From an uncultured Amylibacter sp. (GTDB lineage: Bacteria > Pseudomonadota > Alphaproteobacteria > Rhodobacterales > Rhodobacteraceae): 64,000 bases of DNA. Below are positions 37,584-48,624 of this stretch, in pieces (positions within the stretch are counted from its first letter, which is position 1; each line of letters opens with the position of its first letter). The translations under genes and the position numbers were made by a program. Location: assembly GCA_905181935.1 (NCBI GenBank), contig CAJIZV010000002.1, positions 124,001 through 188,000 of the forward strand, given 5' to 3'. The notes under the pieces are model-generated. The model was not told where the DNA came from. It saw only the letters and a program-made list of their open reading frames with translations, and did not search any database.

Positions 37584-38402
37584 ATGTCTAAAGCGCCAGA
37601 AAAAATACAAAAAATGGACCCAGTTTGGGGTCGCCTCCAAGCTGAAGCCGCTGATTTGGTTTTGACAGAACCTTTAATGGGAGGACTCGTTCATTCTAGT
37701 ATATTACATCATAAATCATTTCGAAAAGCATTAAGTTATAGGATTTCTTCAAAACTATCCTCTGAAGAAATGCCTGCACAAATTTTACGAGAGATAATAG
37801 ATGAGGTGATGGTCGCTGATGATAATATAACTTTATCAGCACGTGCAGATATAGTTGCAGTGTTTGATCGTGATCCATCTTGTCACCAGCTATTGCAGCC
37901 AATGCTTTTTTTCAAAGGTTATCAAGCCTTACAGGCCCATAGAGTTTCAAATTGGTTATGGAATAATAGTCGTAAAGAAATGGCATATTTTTTTCAGATG
38001 CGTTGTTCAGAGGTATTTGGAGTAGATATTCATCCTGGTGCAAAAATTGGTGCAGGAATTATGATTGACCATGCTCATTCGATTGTAATAGGTGAAACTG
38101 CTCGTGTTGGTAATAATGTTTCCATGCTGCACTCCGTCACTCTCGGTGGAACTGGAAAAGTAGATGGAGATAGACACCCAACAATTGAAGATGGCGTTTT
38201 AATTGGAGCTGGGGCAAAAATACTAGGAAATATTACAATTGGCCGGTGCTCTAAAATTGCAGCAGGTTCAGTGGTTTTAAAAGAAATCCCAGCATATAAA
38301 ACGGTTGCAGGCGTTCCTGGAGTTATAATTGGTGAAGCTGGATGTGATCAGCCATCTCAAACTATGGATCAGTTTTTTGGCGATTGTAATGGTGATGGTT
38401 AG
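37584..38402 (+). CDS. cysE: Serine O-acetyltransferase
   Basis: About 272 residues if begun at 37584; an ATG 15 bases upstream is equally open and neither has a strong ribosome site. The N-terminal helical domain (DPVWGRLQAEA, PLMGGLVHSSIL) is followed by left-handed hexapeptide repeats. MIDHAHSIVIGETARVGNNVSMLHSVTLGGTGK contains the catalytic His and Asp. The enzyme makes O-acetylserine for cysteine. It is transcribed alone and converges on pdhC with a shared terminator. Confidence 0.95.
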   Translation: MSKAPEKIQKMDPVWGRLQAEAADLVLTEPLMGGLVHSSILHHKSFRKALSYRISSKLSSEEMPAQILREIIDEVMVADDNITLSARADIVAVFDRDPSCHQLLQPMLFFKGYQALQAHRVSNWLWNNSRKEMAYFFQMRCSEVFGVDIHPGAKIGAGIMIDHAHSIVIGETARVGNNVSMLHSVTLGGTGKVDGDRHPTIEDGVLIGAGAKILGNITIGRCSKIAAGSVVLKEIPAYKTVAGVPGVIIGEAGCDQPSQTMDQFFGDCNGDG

Positions 38403-38419
38403 GTTCCCGTAATTTAATA

Positions 38420-38456
38420 AAAAACCTACTACAGATTACATGTAGTAGGTTTTTTT
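38420..38456. terminator. Bidirectional terminator between cysE and pdhC
   Basis: AAACCTACTACA and TGTAGTAGGTTT form a perfect 12-bp stem with a seven-base loop, with A-run before and T-run after. The T-run includes bases of the pdhC stop codon. Because it is symmetric, it can end transcripts from both sides. Confidence 0.9.
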
Positions 38457-39720
38457 ATACAAGCATTGCTAACGGGTTCTCTATGTAGTCAGCAATTTTG
38501 GCTAAAAATTTTGCACCTAATGCGCCGTCTATAGCTCTATGATCAACGGATAATGTCATAGACATGACTGTAGCTACTTCAAGGTTTCCATCAGCATTTA
38601 CAACTGGTTTTTTCATACCTGCTCCAACAGCTAAAATTGAACCATGTGGTGGGTTTATAACTGCATCAAAGTTTTCAACGCCCATCATTCCAAGATTTGA
38701 GATTGCAAAACTGCCCCCCTGATATTCATGTGGGAGAAGCTTTTTGCCTCGGGCACGTGAGGCTAAATCTTTCATTTCTAATGAAAGAGCAGATAATGAT
38801 TTATTTTCGCTATCTTGTATCACTGGTGTAAATAGTCCGCCCTCTACAGATACTGCAACGGCCACGTCTGAAGCCTTTAGTTGTAGTATACGATCCTGTG
38901 CCCAAACAACGTTAGCTTCTGGAACATCCTGTAACGCTCGAGCGCTAGCTTTAACTATAAAGTCATTTACTGAAATTTTTATGCCTGAATTAGTTAGACC
39001 TGTATTCATTTCAGAGCGAATTTTTAATAAATTATCTAATTGTACTGAACGTCGAAGATAGAAGTGTGGTATGGTTTGTTTTGCTTCAGTTAAGCGACTG
39101 GCTATTACTTTACGCATGCCATCTAATGCAATTTCAGAATATTCACGATCCTGATATATTAATTTTACGCTATCTGATGTTGCTGAGCTTATCATAGGTA
39201 ATGAAATTGCTGCTACTGATGTCACTACTTTTTCAGCTTGGACATCTGCTTTAACAATACGACCATGTGGTCCAGAGCCTTTTATGTTTTTCAACTCTAA
39301 CCCTTTTTTTTCTGCAATGCGGCGTGCTAGTGGAGTTGCAAAAATGCGATCACTTTTAGGAGCTGATGCTAAGTCTTTCTTGTTGGTTTCATGCAATACA
39401 GCCTCATTTGGTACTTCTTCTTTTGCAGGCTCTATACTTTTGGCTGATGGTATTGTTTCAATAAATGAAGCGTCTTCGCCTTCTTCAAATAATATTGCTA
39501 TTGGTTCATTTACTTTTACTCCTGATGTACCTTCAGGAATAATTATCTTACCAATAATACCTTCATCAACAGCTTCGAATTCCATGGTTGCTTTATCAGT
39601 TTCAATCTCTGCCATGACATCACCACTTTCGACAGTGTCACCTTCTTTTACTAACCATTTAGTTAAAGTACCTTCTTCCATAGTAGGCGAAAGTGCGGGC
39701 ATTAGTATTTTAATTGCCAT
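38455..39720 (-). CDS. pdhC: Pyruvate dehydrogenase E2 (dihydrolipoamide acetyltransferase)
   Basis: 421 residues. Lipoyl domain 1-80 with the lipoylated Lys in [17 protein letters not shown], a Pro/Ala/Lys/Glu linker, E3-binding domain around 125-160 ([34 protein letters not shown]), then catalytic domain ending [18 protein letters not shown] with catalytic His and Asp. It passes acetyl groups from E1 to CoA. It is the third gene of pdhA-pdhB-pdhC; the E3 gene is not in the window. Confidence 0.96.
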   Translation of the reverse strand: MAIKILMPALSPTMEEGTLTKWLVKEGDTVESGDVMAEIETDKATMEFEAVDEGIIGKIIIPEGTSGVKVNEPIAILFEEGEDASFIETIPSAKSIEPAKEEVPNEAVLHETNKKDLASAPKSDRIFATPLARRIAEKKGLELKNIKGSGPHGRIVKADVQAEKVVTSVAAISLPMISSATSDSVKLIYQDREYSEIALDGMRKVIASRLTEAKQTIPHFYLRRSVQLDNLLKIRSEMNTGLTNSGIKISVNDFIVKASARALQDVPEANVVWAQDRILQLKASDVAVAVSVEGGLFTPVIQDSENKSLSALSLEMKDLASRARGKKLLPHEYQGGSFAISNLGMMGVENFDAVINPPHGSILAVGAGMKKPVVNADGNLEVATVMSMTLSVDHRAIDGALGAKFLAKIADYIENPLAMLV

Positions 39721-39731
39721 TGGTTTACCCC

Positions 39732-41096
39732 TTAACGATAAGTTACGAGCTTTACAGCATCGATTACTTCTTTTGTAGTTACTAGTGCTAATTTTTCAAG
39801 ATTAGCGGCATAAGGCATTGGCACATCTTTACCTGTACAATTAATCACAGGTGCGTCTAGATAATCAAATGCATGCTCCATAATTACTGCTGACAGGTGA
39901 TTGCCGATAGATCCAACTGGAAAACCTTCTTCAATAGTTACGCAACGGTTTGTTTTTTTTACTGAATTTAATAAGGTATCATAATCAATAGGTCGTAAAG
40001 ACCTTAGGTCCACAACTTCTGCTGAAATTCCTTCCTCAGCTAATTGCTCTGCAGCTTCTAATGCGTATTGCATTCCTATACCAAAGCTAACCAAAGTTAC
40101 GTCATCACCTTCACGCCAAATCTTGGCTTTACCAATTGGCACGGTAAAATCATCAAGATCAGGGACATCAAATAACCGGCCATATAGCATTTCATTTTCT
40201 AAAAATATAACAGGATTTGGGTCTCTTATGGCTGATTTTAAAAGACCTTTGGCATCAGCGGCAGAGTATGGCATAACAACTTTCAAACCAGGAATTTGTG
40301 CATACCATGCAGCAAAGCAATGTGAATGCTGTGCTCCAACTCTAGATGCTGCACCATTTGGCCCACGAAATACCATTGGGGCTCCCATCTGACCCCCAGA
40401 CATATATAGAGTTTTTGCAGCAGAATTTATAATATGATCCATTGCTTGCAATGCAAAATTAAACGTCATGAATTCTACGATTGGATTTAAACCTCCAAAA
40501 GCTGCTCCAACAGCTATACCTGCAAAACCATGTTCTGTGATTGGAGTGTCAATGACGCGCTTAGCACCAAACTCATCTAATAAGCCTTGAGAAACCTTGT
40601 ATGCGCCTTCATATTCAGCAACTTCTTCACCCATTAAAAAAACATTTTCATTGGAGCGCATTTCTTCAGCCATTGCATCACGAAGTGCATCTCGGACTGT
40701 TGTCGCTGTAAATGTTGTACCTTCAGGTACATTTTCGATCCCAATCAAACTAGTGACTTTCACTGTAGCTTGTGTTGTTATATTTATTATAGGATGAGGC
40801 TTAATAGCATTTTTATCGGTAGATTTATTATTATTACTTTCTGTTAAACTTTCACCATCTTCTAATAAAATTGCAATGGGTGTGTTAACCGCTACATTTT
40901 CTGATCCATCTGGAATTAAAATTTTACTAATTATGCCTTCATCCACGGCTTCGAATTCCATTGTTGCTTTATCGGTTTCAATTTCGGCCATAATATCACC
41001 GCTTTCAACCATATCACCTTCTTTTACTAGCCATTTAGTTAATGTGCCTTCTTCCATAGTAGGGGATAGGGCAGGCATAAGGATCTTAATAGTCAT
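39732..41096 (-). CDS. pdhB: Pyruvate dehydrogenase E1 beta with N-terminal lipoyl domain
   Basis: 454 residues. Residues 1-80 are a lipoyl domain nearly identical to that of pdhC ([17 protein letters not shown] again), then a linker, then the transketolase-like E1 beta from about 125 ([21 protein letters not shown]). It forms the thiamine diphosphate site with pdhA. A lipoylated E1 beta is typical of alphaproteobacteria. It lies 12 bases after pdhA and 11 before pdhC. Confidence 0.96.
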   Translation of the reverse strand: MTIKILMPALSPTMEEGTLTKWLVKEGDMVESGDIMAEIETDKATMEFEAVDEGIISKILIPDGSENVAVNTPIAILLEDGESLTESNNNKSTDKNAIKPHPIINITTQATVKVTSLIGIENVPEGTTFTATTVRDALRDAMAEEMRSNENVFLMGEEVAEYEGAYKVSQGLLDEFGAKRVIDTPITEHGFAGIAVGAAFGGLNPIVEFMTFNFALQAMDHIINSAAKTLYMSGGQMGAPMVFRGPNGAASRVGAQHSHCFAAWYAQIPGLKVVMPYSAADAKGLLKSAIRDPNPVIFLENEMLYGRLFDVPDLDDFTVPIGKAKIWREGDDVTLVSFGIGMQYALEAAEQLAEEGISAEVVDLRSLRPIDYDTLLNSVKKTNRCVTIEEGFPVGSIGNHLSAVIMEHAFDYLDAPVINCTGKDVPMPYAANLEKLALVTTKEVIDAVKLVTYR

Positions 41097-41108
41097 AGGT
41101 TTATCTCC

Positions 41109-42098
41109 TTAAACCAAAATATCTGTATAAAGCTCGCTCAAGTCGGGCTCTGGGCTCGCTATTGCAAAGTCAGCAGATTCTTGAACAATCTTTTTGATTT
41201 CTTTGTCAATTTTTTTCAATTCATCTGATGTTGCATGGCCACCTTGAGTTAACATTTCTTTAATCATATCGATCGGATCTTCGTTATCTTTAACCTGTTT
41301 AACCTCTTCTTTTGAACGGTAGCGAGCAGGATCAGACATGGAATGTCCACGATAACGATATGTTTTTACTTCTAGAACATAGGGGCCATTTCCTGCACGG
41401 CAATGCGCTACTGCTAATTCACCTGCTGCCTTTACTGCCAAAACATTCATTCCATCCACTACTGCACCCGTAATGCCAAAAGCTTCCCCTCGGGTGTAAA
41501 AATCTGGTGTTGAAGCTGCGCGTTGTAGGCTCGTACCCATTGCATAGCGATTGTTTTCAACAACAAAAATTACTGGTAATTTCCAAAGTGCAGCCATGTT
41601 AAAGCTTTCGTAAACTTGACCTTGATTTGCAGCGCCATCACCGAAATATGTGAATGTCACTGAATCTTCACCACGATATTGATTGGCTAAAGCTAGGCCG
41701 GCACCAATAGGGACTTGAGCTGCAACAATGCCATGACCACCATAAAAATGCTTTTCCTTACTAAACATATGCATTGAACCACCCTTACCTTTGGATAACC
41801 CATCTTTACGCCCAGTTAATTCTGCCATGACACCTTTTGGATCTAGGCCACAAGCCAACATGTGTGCGTGGTCGCGATAAGATGTTAATCTATTGTCACC
41901 ATCTTTAGCGGCAGCTTCAAGGCCCACCACAACGGCTTCTTGGCCAATATATAAATGGCAAAAGCCTCCTATGTGGCCCATGCCATATAATTGCCCAGCT
42001 TTTTCTTCAAAACGGCGAATTAATAGCATTTCGCGATAATACTTCTGTAACTCTTCAGGTGAAATATTCGATTTTGATTTCTTTTTAGATGCAGCCAT
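41109..42098 (-). CDS. pdhA: Pyruvate dehydrogenase E1 alpha
   Basis: 329 residues. The thiamine diphosphate motif GDGAANQGQVYESFNMAALWKLPVIFVVENN is complete, with RFEEKAGQLYGMGHIGGFCHLYIGQEAV at the start and YRYRGHSMSDPARYRSKEEV near the end; the latter contains the regulatory Ser region known from mitochondrial E1. It decarboxylates pyruvate. First gene of pdhABC, downstream of ftsB in the same direction. Confidence 0.97.
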   Translation of the reverse strand: MAASKKKSKSNISPEELQKYYREMLLIRRFEEKAGQLYGMGHIGGFCHLYIGQEAVVVGLEAAAKDGDNRLTSYRDHAHMLACGLDPKGVMAELTGRKDGLSKGKGGSMHMFSKEKHFYGGHGIVAAQVPIGAGLALANQYRGEDSVTFTYFGDGAANQGQVYESFNMAALWKLPVIFVVENNRYAMGTSLQRAASTPDFYTRGEAFGITGAVVDGMNVLAVKAAGELAVAHCRAGNGPYVLEVKTYRYRGHSMSDPARYRSKEEVKQVKDNEDPIDMIKEMLTQGGHATSDELKKIDKEIKKIVQESADFAIASPEPDLSELYTDILV

Positions 42099-42223
42099 AA
42101 TAGGAAGTTCCCCAAAAGGTTTAATATTGAACTATCATTATATGCTATAATAAAAGAAAAGGCACGAATATAATTTTATTATGATTTTTATTTTAAAATA
42201 TAATAAATCAAATAAAAAATTGA

Positions 42224-42529
42224 TTATCTAATTATAATATCTTCAACACGCGCCATCCCAAGAACTTTTCTAGCACGTTCGTCTAGTAAGTCCAAATCAA
42301 GATAACCATCTGATAATCGATATGTTTTATTCTCAAGTTGTGCACGCCCAAACTGGAGTATTTTTAATTGTTCTTTAAGACGCTTTTCTTCAGCTTCAAC
42401 TTGAATACGACGTAAGTGACCATAATCACCCTGAATAGCAGCAAATACAAAGTACCCAGTTAATGCTATAAACAACGCAAAAAATAATGCGGTGCCTAGC
42501 CCAATTTTTTTTGATCGCGTGTATGCCAT
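42224..42529 (-). CDS. ftsB: FtsB/DivIC-like septum formation initiator
   Basis: 101 residues. A membrane helix (about 11-32) is followed by a coiled coil (HLRRIQVEAEEKRLKEQLKILQFGRAQLENKT) and the closing segment LDLLDERARKVLGMARVEDIII, which is typical of FtsB. It joins FtsL and FtsQ at the division site. The position just before pdhA is a conserved alphaproteobacterial arrangement. Confidence 0.88.
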   Translation of the reverse strand: MAYTRSKKIGLGTALFFALFIALTGYFVFAAIQGDYGHLRRIQVEAEEKRLKEQLKILQFGRAQLENKTYRLSDGYLDLDLLDERARKVLGMARVEDIIIR

Positions 42530-42649
42530 ATTTTCCTCCGCGCAGATATTTTCCTGCTTAAATTTATTATGGCATAAGTGATTCTTTTTGTGAATCCCTA
42601 ATTGAAATATTTCTTTAAAAAGTAATTTGATAAATATTTATATTTATAT

Positions 42650-43540
42650 TTAATTACTTGAAGCATACGCTATCGATGATATTGATTGTTTAATAATTTC
42701 ATTAAATTCTTCATCACTATGCTTAATACTTAATCCTTCAGTTAATGCGCGTGAGAAACTTGCAATTATTCCTTCATTCTTGGACAATTTTTCGTTTGCG
42801 TGGCCCTGATTATAGCCTCCAGAAAGTGCAACAGTACGGATTACACGAGGGTGATTAACTAAGTTTAAATAGGTACCTGCAATATCTGGTAGCGTTAGCT
42901 TTAGTATTATTTGACGATCTGAAGGTAGTTCATCTAAACAAACTAATAGTTCTTTTTTTAAAATGTTTTCTGCTGCTACTTTGTCAGAAATTGAAATTAT
43001 TATTTCAGGTTCAATTATTGGTATTAACCCATGGCTATTAATTTGTTCGCTAACTTCAAATTGCTGAGCCACTAAATTACTAATTCCTGATTTAGATGCT
43101 TGATGTATAACTGAACGCATTTTAGTACCAAAAATACCACATAAAGCGGCATGTTCTAATTTTGTATCTAAATTTTCAATTTTCTTCATAATTTGAACGC
43201 CGTTTAATTCAGGCTCTAAACCATTGTCAATTTTTAAAAAGGGGACTATCCTTCGCTCTTCCCAGAGGTACTTAGCTGAAGGCATACCATTTATTTCTCG
43301 GTTCATTGTCATTTCAAACAATATTGCGCCTATTACTTTATCACCAGTAAATGTAGGAGCAGTTGCAATGCGTGCTCGCATTGCATGAATTAAGTTATAC
43401 ATCTGATCTTCATTTGTATAATAACTTTCGTCTACGCCATAGAGCCCTAAAGCTTTTGGAGTAGAACCACCACTTTGATCAAGAGCTGCAATGAACCCTT
43501 TTCCTTGTTTTATTTGAAGTATTTGTTCATAATTTGGCAT
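42650..43540 (-). CDS. fda: Class I fructose-bisphosphate aldolase
   Basis: 296 residues. GKGFIAALDQSGGSTPKAL at the N-terminus, FLKIDNGLEPE, LIPIIEPEI and the late ALSGGYNQ form the class I aldolase pattern. The Schiff-base Lys is likely in ILKLTLPD. It splits fructose-1,6-bisphosphate without a metal. It lies 22 bases after pgk, so probably shares its transcript. No class II aldolase was seen. Confidence 0.92.
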   Translation of the reverse strand: MPNYEQILQIKQGKGFIAALDQSGGSTPKALGLYGVDESYYTNEDQMYNLIHAMRARIATAPTFTGDKVIGAILFEMTMNREINGMPSAKYLWEERRIVPFLKIDNGLEPELNGVQIMKKIENLDTKLEHAALCGIFGTKMRSVIHQASKSGISNLVAQQFEVSEQINSHGLIPIIEPEIIISISDKVAAENILKKELLVCLDELPSDRQIILKLTLPDIAGTYLNLVNHPRVIRTVALSGGYNQGHANEKLSKNEGIIASFSRALTEGLSIKHSDEEFNEIIKQSISSIAYASSN

Positions 43541-43562
43541 TATAACTCACAATCTATAGTTA

Positions 43563-44753
43563 TTAGGACATAAGGACAGCAACACCAGGTAAGGTTTTAC
43601 CTTCCAGCCATTCTAGGAATGCACCACCTGCAGTTGAAATATATGTAAATCTTTTGGCTGATCCACTACCATTTAGCGCAGCAACTGTGTCACCGCCGCC
43701 TGCAACAGATAATACTTTTCCAGTTTCGGTCAAAAAAGCTACATGTGCTGCAGCCTCATTAGTAGCTATGTTATATGGTGGAATCTCAAATGCACCAAGT
43801 GGTCCATTCCATATTACTGTTTTAGCTTCGTCTAAGTGCTTTTTTATCAGTGTAATTGTTTTTGGACCTACGTCTAAAATCATGGCATCAGCAGGACATT
43901 TATTAGCGGGTAGGATTTCATGTTCTGAGTTCGCTGAAAATTCTTTGGCCGCGACAATATCGACTGGTAAAATAATTTCACAATTCATTACTTTTGCGTT
44001 TTCTAAAATCGAACGAGCGGTATCTTGCATGTCGTGTTCGCATAAAGATTGTCCAATGTTATGTCCTTGGGCCGCTAAAAATGTATTTGCCATTCCACCG
44101 CCTATAACAATTTTATCCATAGGTCCTATCAAATGCTCTAATAACATTAATTTTGACGAAACTTTTGCTCCTCCTACAACCGCTAAAACAGGTCGTTCTG
44201 GTGTACTTAGTACAGCTTCAAGTCTATATATTTCTTCCTCCATTAAACGGCCGGCACAGCTGGGTAATAAGTGAGCAATTCCCTCAACAGATGCATGGGC
44301 TCTGTGTGCTGTTGAGAATGTGTCTGATACAAAAATATCACCTAATTTTGCTAATTCGGCTGCAAATCTTGGCTCATTCTTTTTTTCCCCTTGATGGAAG
44401 CGGGTGTTTTCCAATAATAAAACATCCCCCTTTGGGAGCGTGTCTACTGCCAATTGAGCAGTTTCACCTATACAAGATGTTGCAAAGTGTACGCGCTTTT
44501 TTAAACGATTGGAAAGGGCTATTACGGCTTGCTGTGTTGACATTGTTAAGTCAAATCCACGTGTTGGACGTCCAAAGTGCGATAATAAAATCGGTTTACC
44601 CCCTTTTTCTAAAACTTCTAAGATAGTTGGTACTGCGCGAGTAAGTCTTGTGGAATCTGTAACTTGGCCGTTTAGCATAGGAACGTTCATATCCACTCGG
44701 ATAAGAACATTTTTATCTTTTAAGTCAAAATCGTCTAAGGTTCGTAATCGCAT
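43563..44753 (-). CDS. pgk: Phosphoglycerate kinase
   Basis: 396 residues. [16 protein letters not shown] is the N-terminal signature, SHFGRPTRG and [16 protein letters not shown] bind 3-phosphoglycerate, and the C-terminal half has [29 protein letters not shown] and [11 protein letters not shown] for ATP. It makes ATP from 1,3-bisphosphoglycerate or the reverse. It is 147 bases after gap in the same direction. Confidence 0.98.
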   Translation of the reverse strand: MRLRTLDDFDLKDKNVLIRVDMNVPMLNGQVTDSTRLTRAVPTILEVLEKGGKPILLSHFGRPTRGFDLTMSTQQAVIALSNRLKKRVHFATSCIGETAQLAVDTLPKGDVLLLENTRFHQGEKKNEPRFAAELAKLGDIFVSDTFSTAHRAHASVEGIAHLLPSCAGRLMEEEIYRLEAVLSTPERPVLAVVGGAKVSSKLMLLEHLIGPMDKIVIGGGMANTFLAAQGHNIGQSLCEHDMQDTARSILENAKVMNCEIILPVDIVAAKEFSANSEHEILPANKCPADAMILDVGPKTITLIKKHLDEAKTVIWNGPLGAFEIPPYNIATNEAAAHVAFLTETGKVLSVAGGGDTVAALNGSGSAKRFTYISTAGGAFLEWLEGKTLPGVAVLMS

Positions 44754-44900
44754 CTACCATCTCCCAAAAAAAATGACTAGTTAGCCATTTCTATTAATAT
44801 TTTTATTTTAGAATTATCATATAATTATCGTAATAATTAAATGCATTTCTTAAATCACACATAATAATGTGTGCAATATTATCTATTCTAAACGTATAAT

Positions 44901-45902
44901 TTAGATTAACTTTCCCATGGCAACAGCTGTATCCGCCATACGGCAAGAAAATCCCCACTCATTATCATACCAACTTAACACACGAACGAGTTTACCAGCT
45001 ATAACCTTTGTTTGAGCTGGGGCAAAATTGGATGAGTGAGTGTCATGATTAAAATCTATGGATACTTTGGGTTCTGGATCGTAATCTAAGACCCCCTTCA
45101 TATTTGTCTCAGCGATTGCTTTTATTGCCAAATTAATTTCTTCAACACTTGTATCGCGAGCCGCCTGAAACGTAAAATCTACACAAGATACATTTGGCGT
45201 TGGAACACGTATGGCTGATCCATCTAATTTACCTGCTAATTCTGGCAAAACTAAACCCACAGCTTTAGCTGCGCCAGTTGATGTTGGGATCATACTCATT
45301 GCAGCGGCGCGTGATCTGTATAAATCGCTATGTTTCTTATCTAGCGTTGGTTGATCGCCAGTATAGGAATGGATTGTTGTCATGATGCCACTTTGAATCC
45401 CAATAGCATCGTTTAAAACCTTGGCTATTGGTGCCAAGCAGTTTGTTGTACATGATGCGTTTGAAACGATTAAATCATCGGTTGTTAGCTCTTCATGGTT
45501 TACGCCGTAAACAACTGTTTTATCTACATTTTTTCCGGGAGCTGAAAGTAAAACCCTTTTTGCACCGTTCTCAAGGTGAATTGTTGATTCTTTTTTAGAA
45601 TTATGTGCGCCTGTACACTCTAATAAAATATCAATTCCTTCCCAATTTAATTCAGCTGGATTATATGTTGCTTGCATGTCAATTGGCCCATGTCCAACAT
45701 CAATATTATTACCTATCACTTTTATTTCACCTGGAAAACGCCCGTGGACTGAATCATATTTCATTAAGTGAACTAGTGTTTCAAGTGGTGCTGGTGCATT
45801 TATTGATACAACTTCAATGTCGGTACGCCCACTTTCAATAATCGCTGCTAGTGTGGAACGTCCAATGCGGCCCATGCCGTTAATCGCAACTTTTAATGTC
45901 AT
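44901..45902 (-). CDS. gap: Glyceraldehyde-3-phosphate dehydrogenase
   Basis: 333 residues. INGMGRIGRSTLAAI binds NAD(P), SNASCTTNCLAPIAKVL contains the catalytic Cys, and HSYTGDQPTLD the catalytic His region; WYDNEWGFSCRM closes it. NGMGRIGR where many type I enzymes have NGFGRIGR is a small variation. It stands between tkt and pgk with about 200 bases upstream that include a repeat hairpin. Confidence 0.97.
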   Translation of the reverse strand: MTLKVAINGMGRIGRSTLAAIIESGRTDIEVVSINAPAPLETLVHLMKYDSVHGRFPGEIKVIGNNIDVGHGPIDMQATYNPAELNWEGIDILLECTGAHNSKKESTIHLENGAKRVLLSAPGKNVDKTVVYGVNHEELTTDDLIVSNASCTTNCLAPIAKVLNDAIGIQSGIMTTIHSYTGDQPTLDKKHSDLYRSRAAAMSMIPTSTGAAKAVGLVLPELAGKLDGSAIRVPTPNVSCVDFTFQAARDTSVEEINLAIKAIAETNMKGVLDYDPEPKVSIDFNHDTHSSNFAPAQTKVIAGKLVRVLSWYDNEWGFSCRMADTAVAMGKLI

Positions 45903-46035
45903 TTTGGTTTCCGATAACTGAGCGCCAATCCTGCGGGTGGTGCGAGTGAATTCCTACAATTTCATTAATAGTTTATGCTGTTAATGTAAAAGGTAAAACA
46001 AGCTTTAATTATCTTATATTACATATTTTCAATAT

Positions 46036-46090
46036 GTTACCGCTATCAGCTTATCTGTTACCGCTATCAGTATGCCTTGATAGCGGTAAC
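46036..46090. repeat. Two direct copies and one inverted copy of a 13-base element
   Basis: GTTACCGCTATCA occurs at 46036-46048 and 46057-46069, and its exact complement TGATAGCGGTAAC at 46078-46090. The middle copy and the inverted copy make a 13-bp stem with an eight-base loop. It lies 16 bases past the tkt stop and has no T-run, so it may be a processing or termination hairpin with an alternative partner. Confidence 0.8.
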
Positions 46091-46106
46091 AATAATTATA
46101 GTTTTA

Positions 46107-48125
46107 TTATAGAAGACCTTTTGTTTTTTCTACAATGTTATCTGCAGTGATTCCAAACTTTTCATAAAGTTCTTCTGCGGGTGCTGATGCACCAAATGAT
46201 TCCATGCCTATAAATGCAGCTTTGTCGTGCTTTCCACGTTCCCCAGTCAACCAACGATCCCAGCCTTGCTGCACAGCCGCTTCAATGCCTATTCGCACAG
46301 GGCCTGCTGGTAAGACTCGACGCCTATATGTTTCATCCTGTTCTGCGAAAAGTTCCATACAAGGCATTGAAACCACACGTGTTCCTATACCAATTGCCTC
46401 TAATTTATTTTTTGCATCCATTGCAATTTCTACTTCAGAACCAGTTGCTATTATAATAACCTGCCGTTTAGCTTCAGATTCGGCCAATACATATGCACCA
46501 AAGCTCACCATATTTTTATTTGTATGCTTCGTGCGGACTGTAGGCAAACTTTGTCTGGTCAAAGACAATACTGAGGGAGTAGTTTTTGTTGTTACAGCCA
46601 GCTCCCATGCTTCGGCAGTTTCTACGGTATCAGCTGGACGAAATACCCATGTGTTTGGTGTTGCACGTGAAATAGCCAAATGTTCGACTGGCTGGTGTGT
46701 AGGACCGTCCTCACCTAGTCCAATACTATCATGAGTATAAACATAAATTACGGGTATCTTCATTAAAGCGGCTAATCGCATAGATGGGCGAGCATAATCT
46801 GTAAAACACATAAATGTTCCCCCATATGGGCGAACCCCACCATGCAAAACCATCCCGTTCATAGCGGCTGCCATACCGTGCTCTCGGATGCCATAAGCTA
46901 CATGGCGGCCATCTCTGTTATCTGCATCAAACCATTTCATTCCTTTGGTAATAGTATTGTTTGAGCCAGTTAAGTCAGCTGACCCACCAATAGTTTCTTG
47001 CATGATTGGATTTATAATTTCTAAAGTTGTTTGGCTAGACTTGCGTGTCGCCATCTTTGGAGCAGTTTCTGATATTTCTTTTTTAAGTCTTTTTATTGCA
47101 GCTGATAGCTTTTTTGGTACATCTAAATTCATAACACGATTAAATTCAGCTTGTTTTCTAGTGGATAGCATAGCAAATCGTTTTTCCCATTCAATACGAT
47201 TACTAGATCCTTTTGATCCAATTTCCTCCCAAGCGGTTTTAACGTCTTTAGGGATTTCATATGCGGGGTAGGGCCAGTCATAAAACTTGCGCATTTGCAC
47301 TAATTGATCGCCTTTAATGTTATAACCATGGCCACCAGCTGTATTTTCCACGCCTATAACACCTAGTGCAATACGCGTTTTACAAGCTATCATCGATGGT
47401 TTTGAGCTCTTCTTTGCTTCAGATATTGCTTGGTCGATTGCTATTGGGTCATGACCGTTTACAGTAAAAACTGACCATCCAGCTGATTCAAATCGTTTCT
47501 GTTGATCTGTTATATCTGATATGTTTATTTCACCATCAATGGAGATATTATTGTCATCCCACATTACGATTAGATTGCCTAAGGCCTGTTTTCCGGCTAA
47601 AGTAATAGCTTCTTGGCTTACACCCTCCATCAGGCAGCCGTCACCAGCAATTACGTATGTGAAGTGATTAACAATTTTTTTGCCATAACGTGCCTGCAGA
47701 GATTGTTCTGCCATAGCAAATCCAACTGCATTTGAAATTCCTTGACCTAATGGTCCTGTTGTAGTTTCAATACCTTTTGCATGACCATATTCTGGGTGGC
47801 CAGCTGTTTTGGCCCCCCATTGGCGAAAGTTTTTAATCTCGTCTAGTGTCATATCTTCATAGCCTGTAAGGTGTAACAAAGCGTAAATTAACATTGATCC
47901 GTGACCTGCAGAGAGAATAAAACGATCTCGATCTGCCCAATCTGGATTCTTTGCATCAAACTTTAAGTGATTTTGAAATAAAACAGTTGCTACATCTGCC
48001 ATTCCAATTGGCATTCCTTGATGACCAGAAGCAGCAGCATGGACTGCATCTGCTGCTAAAATACGTATTGCTGCAGAATTCCTCCAATGTTTAGGATGGT
48101 TCGTTTTGAGATCAGAAATATTCAC
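46107..48125 (-). CDS. tkt: Transketolase
   Basis: 672 residues from a GTG start with GGGAG six bases upstream. [15 protein letters not shown] near the N-terminus, [26 protein letters not shown] and GGHGY mark the thiamine diphosphate domain; [21 protein letters not shown] ([15 protein letters not shown]) and [18 protein letters not shown] are in the Pyr domain. It exchanges two-carbon units in the pentose phosphate path. It is the first gene of the tkt-gap-pgk-fda run and divergent from the zapA pair. Confidence 0.97.
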   Translation of the reverse strand: MNISDLKTNHPKHWRNSAAIRILAADAVHAAASGHQGMPIGMADVATVLFQNHLKFDAKNPDWADRDRFILSAGHGSMLIYALLHLTGYEDMTLDEIKNFRQWGAKTAGHPEYGHAKGIETTTGPLGQGISNAVGFAMAEQSLQARYGKKIVNHFTYVIAGDGCLMEGVSQEAITLAGKQALGNLIVMWDDNNISIDGEINISDITDQQKRFESAGWSVFTVNGHDPIAIDQAISEAKKSSKPSMIACKTRIALGVIGVENTAGGHGYNIKGDQLVQMRKFYDWPYPAYEIPKDVKTAWEEIGSKGSSNRIEWEKRFAMLSTRKQAEFNRVMNLDVPKKLSAAIKRLKKEISETAPKMATRKSSQTTLEIINPIMQETIGGSADLTGSNNTITKGMKWFDADNRDGRHVAYGIREHGMAAAMNGMVLHGGVRPYGGTFMCFTDYARPSMRLAALMKIPVIYVYTHDSIGLGEDGPTHQPVEHLAISRATPNTWVFRPADTVETAEAWELAVTTKTTPSVLSLTRQSLPTVRTKHTNKNMVSFGAYVLAESEAKRQVIIIATGSEVEIAMDAKNKLEAIGIGTRVVSMPCMELFAEQDETYRRRVLPAGPVRIGIEAAVQQGWDRWLTGERGKHDKAAFIGMESFGASAPAEELYEKFGITADNIVEKTKGLL

Positions 48126-48169
48126 AGTGTGCTCCCAGCATATAAAGGTATACGGTACTGGTATGGTAT

Positions 48170-48181
48170 GACTACGTAGTC
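48170..48181. promoter_or_regulatory. Twelve-base palindrome between tkt and the zapA pair
   Basis: GACTACGTAGTC is a perfect palindrome about 45 bases upstream of the tkt GTG. It may be an operator for tkt, but the binding protein is unknown. Confidence 0.3.
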
Positions 48182-48294
48182 GGTCAAGATCACAAGCACT
48201 TATAGGCTATTATTTTTGTGCAATAATGTGATTTAAAAGGTTAAAATGGTTTCATATAAAAATAAATGATGATTCGTGTAAAGAAGAGGTATAA

Positions 48295-48621
48295 ATGAAC
48301 CAAGTAGCTGCATTAAGAGAAGAATTTGAAGTTGCGTTAGAATCTCTTACGTATCGATTAGATCAACTAAAGGCGCCTATTGGAATTGATAACAATAGTG
48401 AAATTTCTAAATTGAATGTGGAAAATTCTATGTTAAAGATGCGAATTTCTGAAATGCAAAACGCCGCTAATAAAATTCAATTAAATAATAGTAATAATTT
48501 ATTGCAAAATAACACTCAATTTGATTTAGAAGCTCTAGAAAACATCAAAAAACAGCATGTTCAAGACATTAAAGATGTCCAGAATATATTAAACCAGCTT
48601 AAACCTTTGTTTGAGGAATAA
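48295..48621 (+). CDS. Small coiled-coil protein upstream of zapA (ZauP/DUF4164-like)
   Basis: 108 residues, almost all helix, with heptad-like spacing (LREEFEVALESLTYRLDQL, then LNVENSMLKMRISEMQ and LEALENIKKQHVQDIKDVQNILNQL). It lies three bases before zapA. In Caulobacter the gene immediately upstream of zapA encodes ZauP, which works with ZapA at the division ring. Position and shape support this; sequence alone is low complexity. Confidence 0.75.
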   Translation: MNQVAALREEFEVALESLTYRLDQLKAPIGIDNNSEISKLNVENSMLKMRISEMQNAANKIQLNNSNNLLQNNTQFDLEALENIKKQHVQDIKDVQNILNQLKPLFEE

Positions 48622-48624
48622 ATT

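Noticed and set aside
43654..44274. A 206-codon plus-strand frame opposite pgk
   Set aside because: Low-complexity translation antisense to a fully conserved gene.
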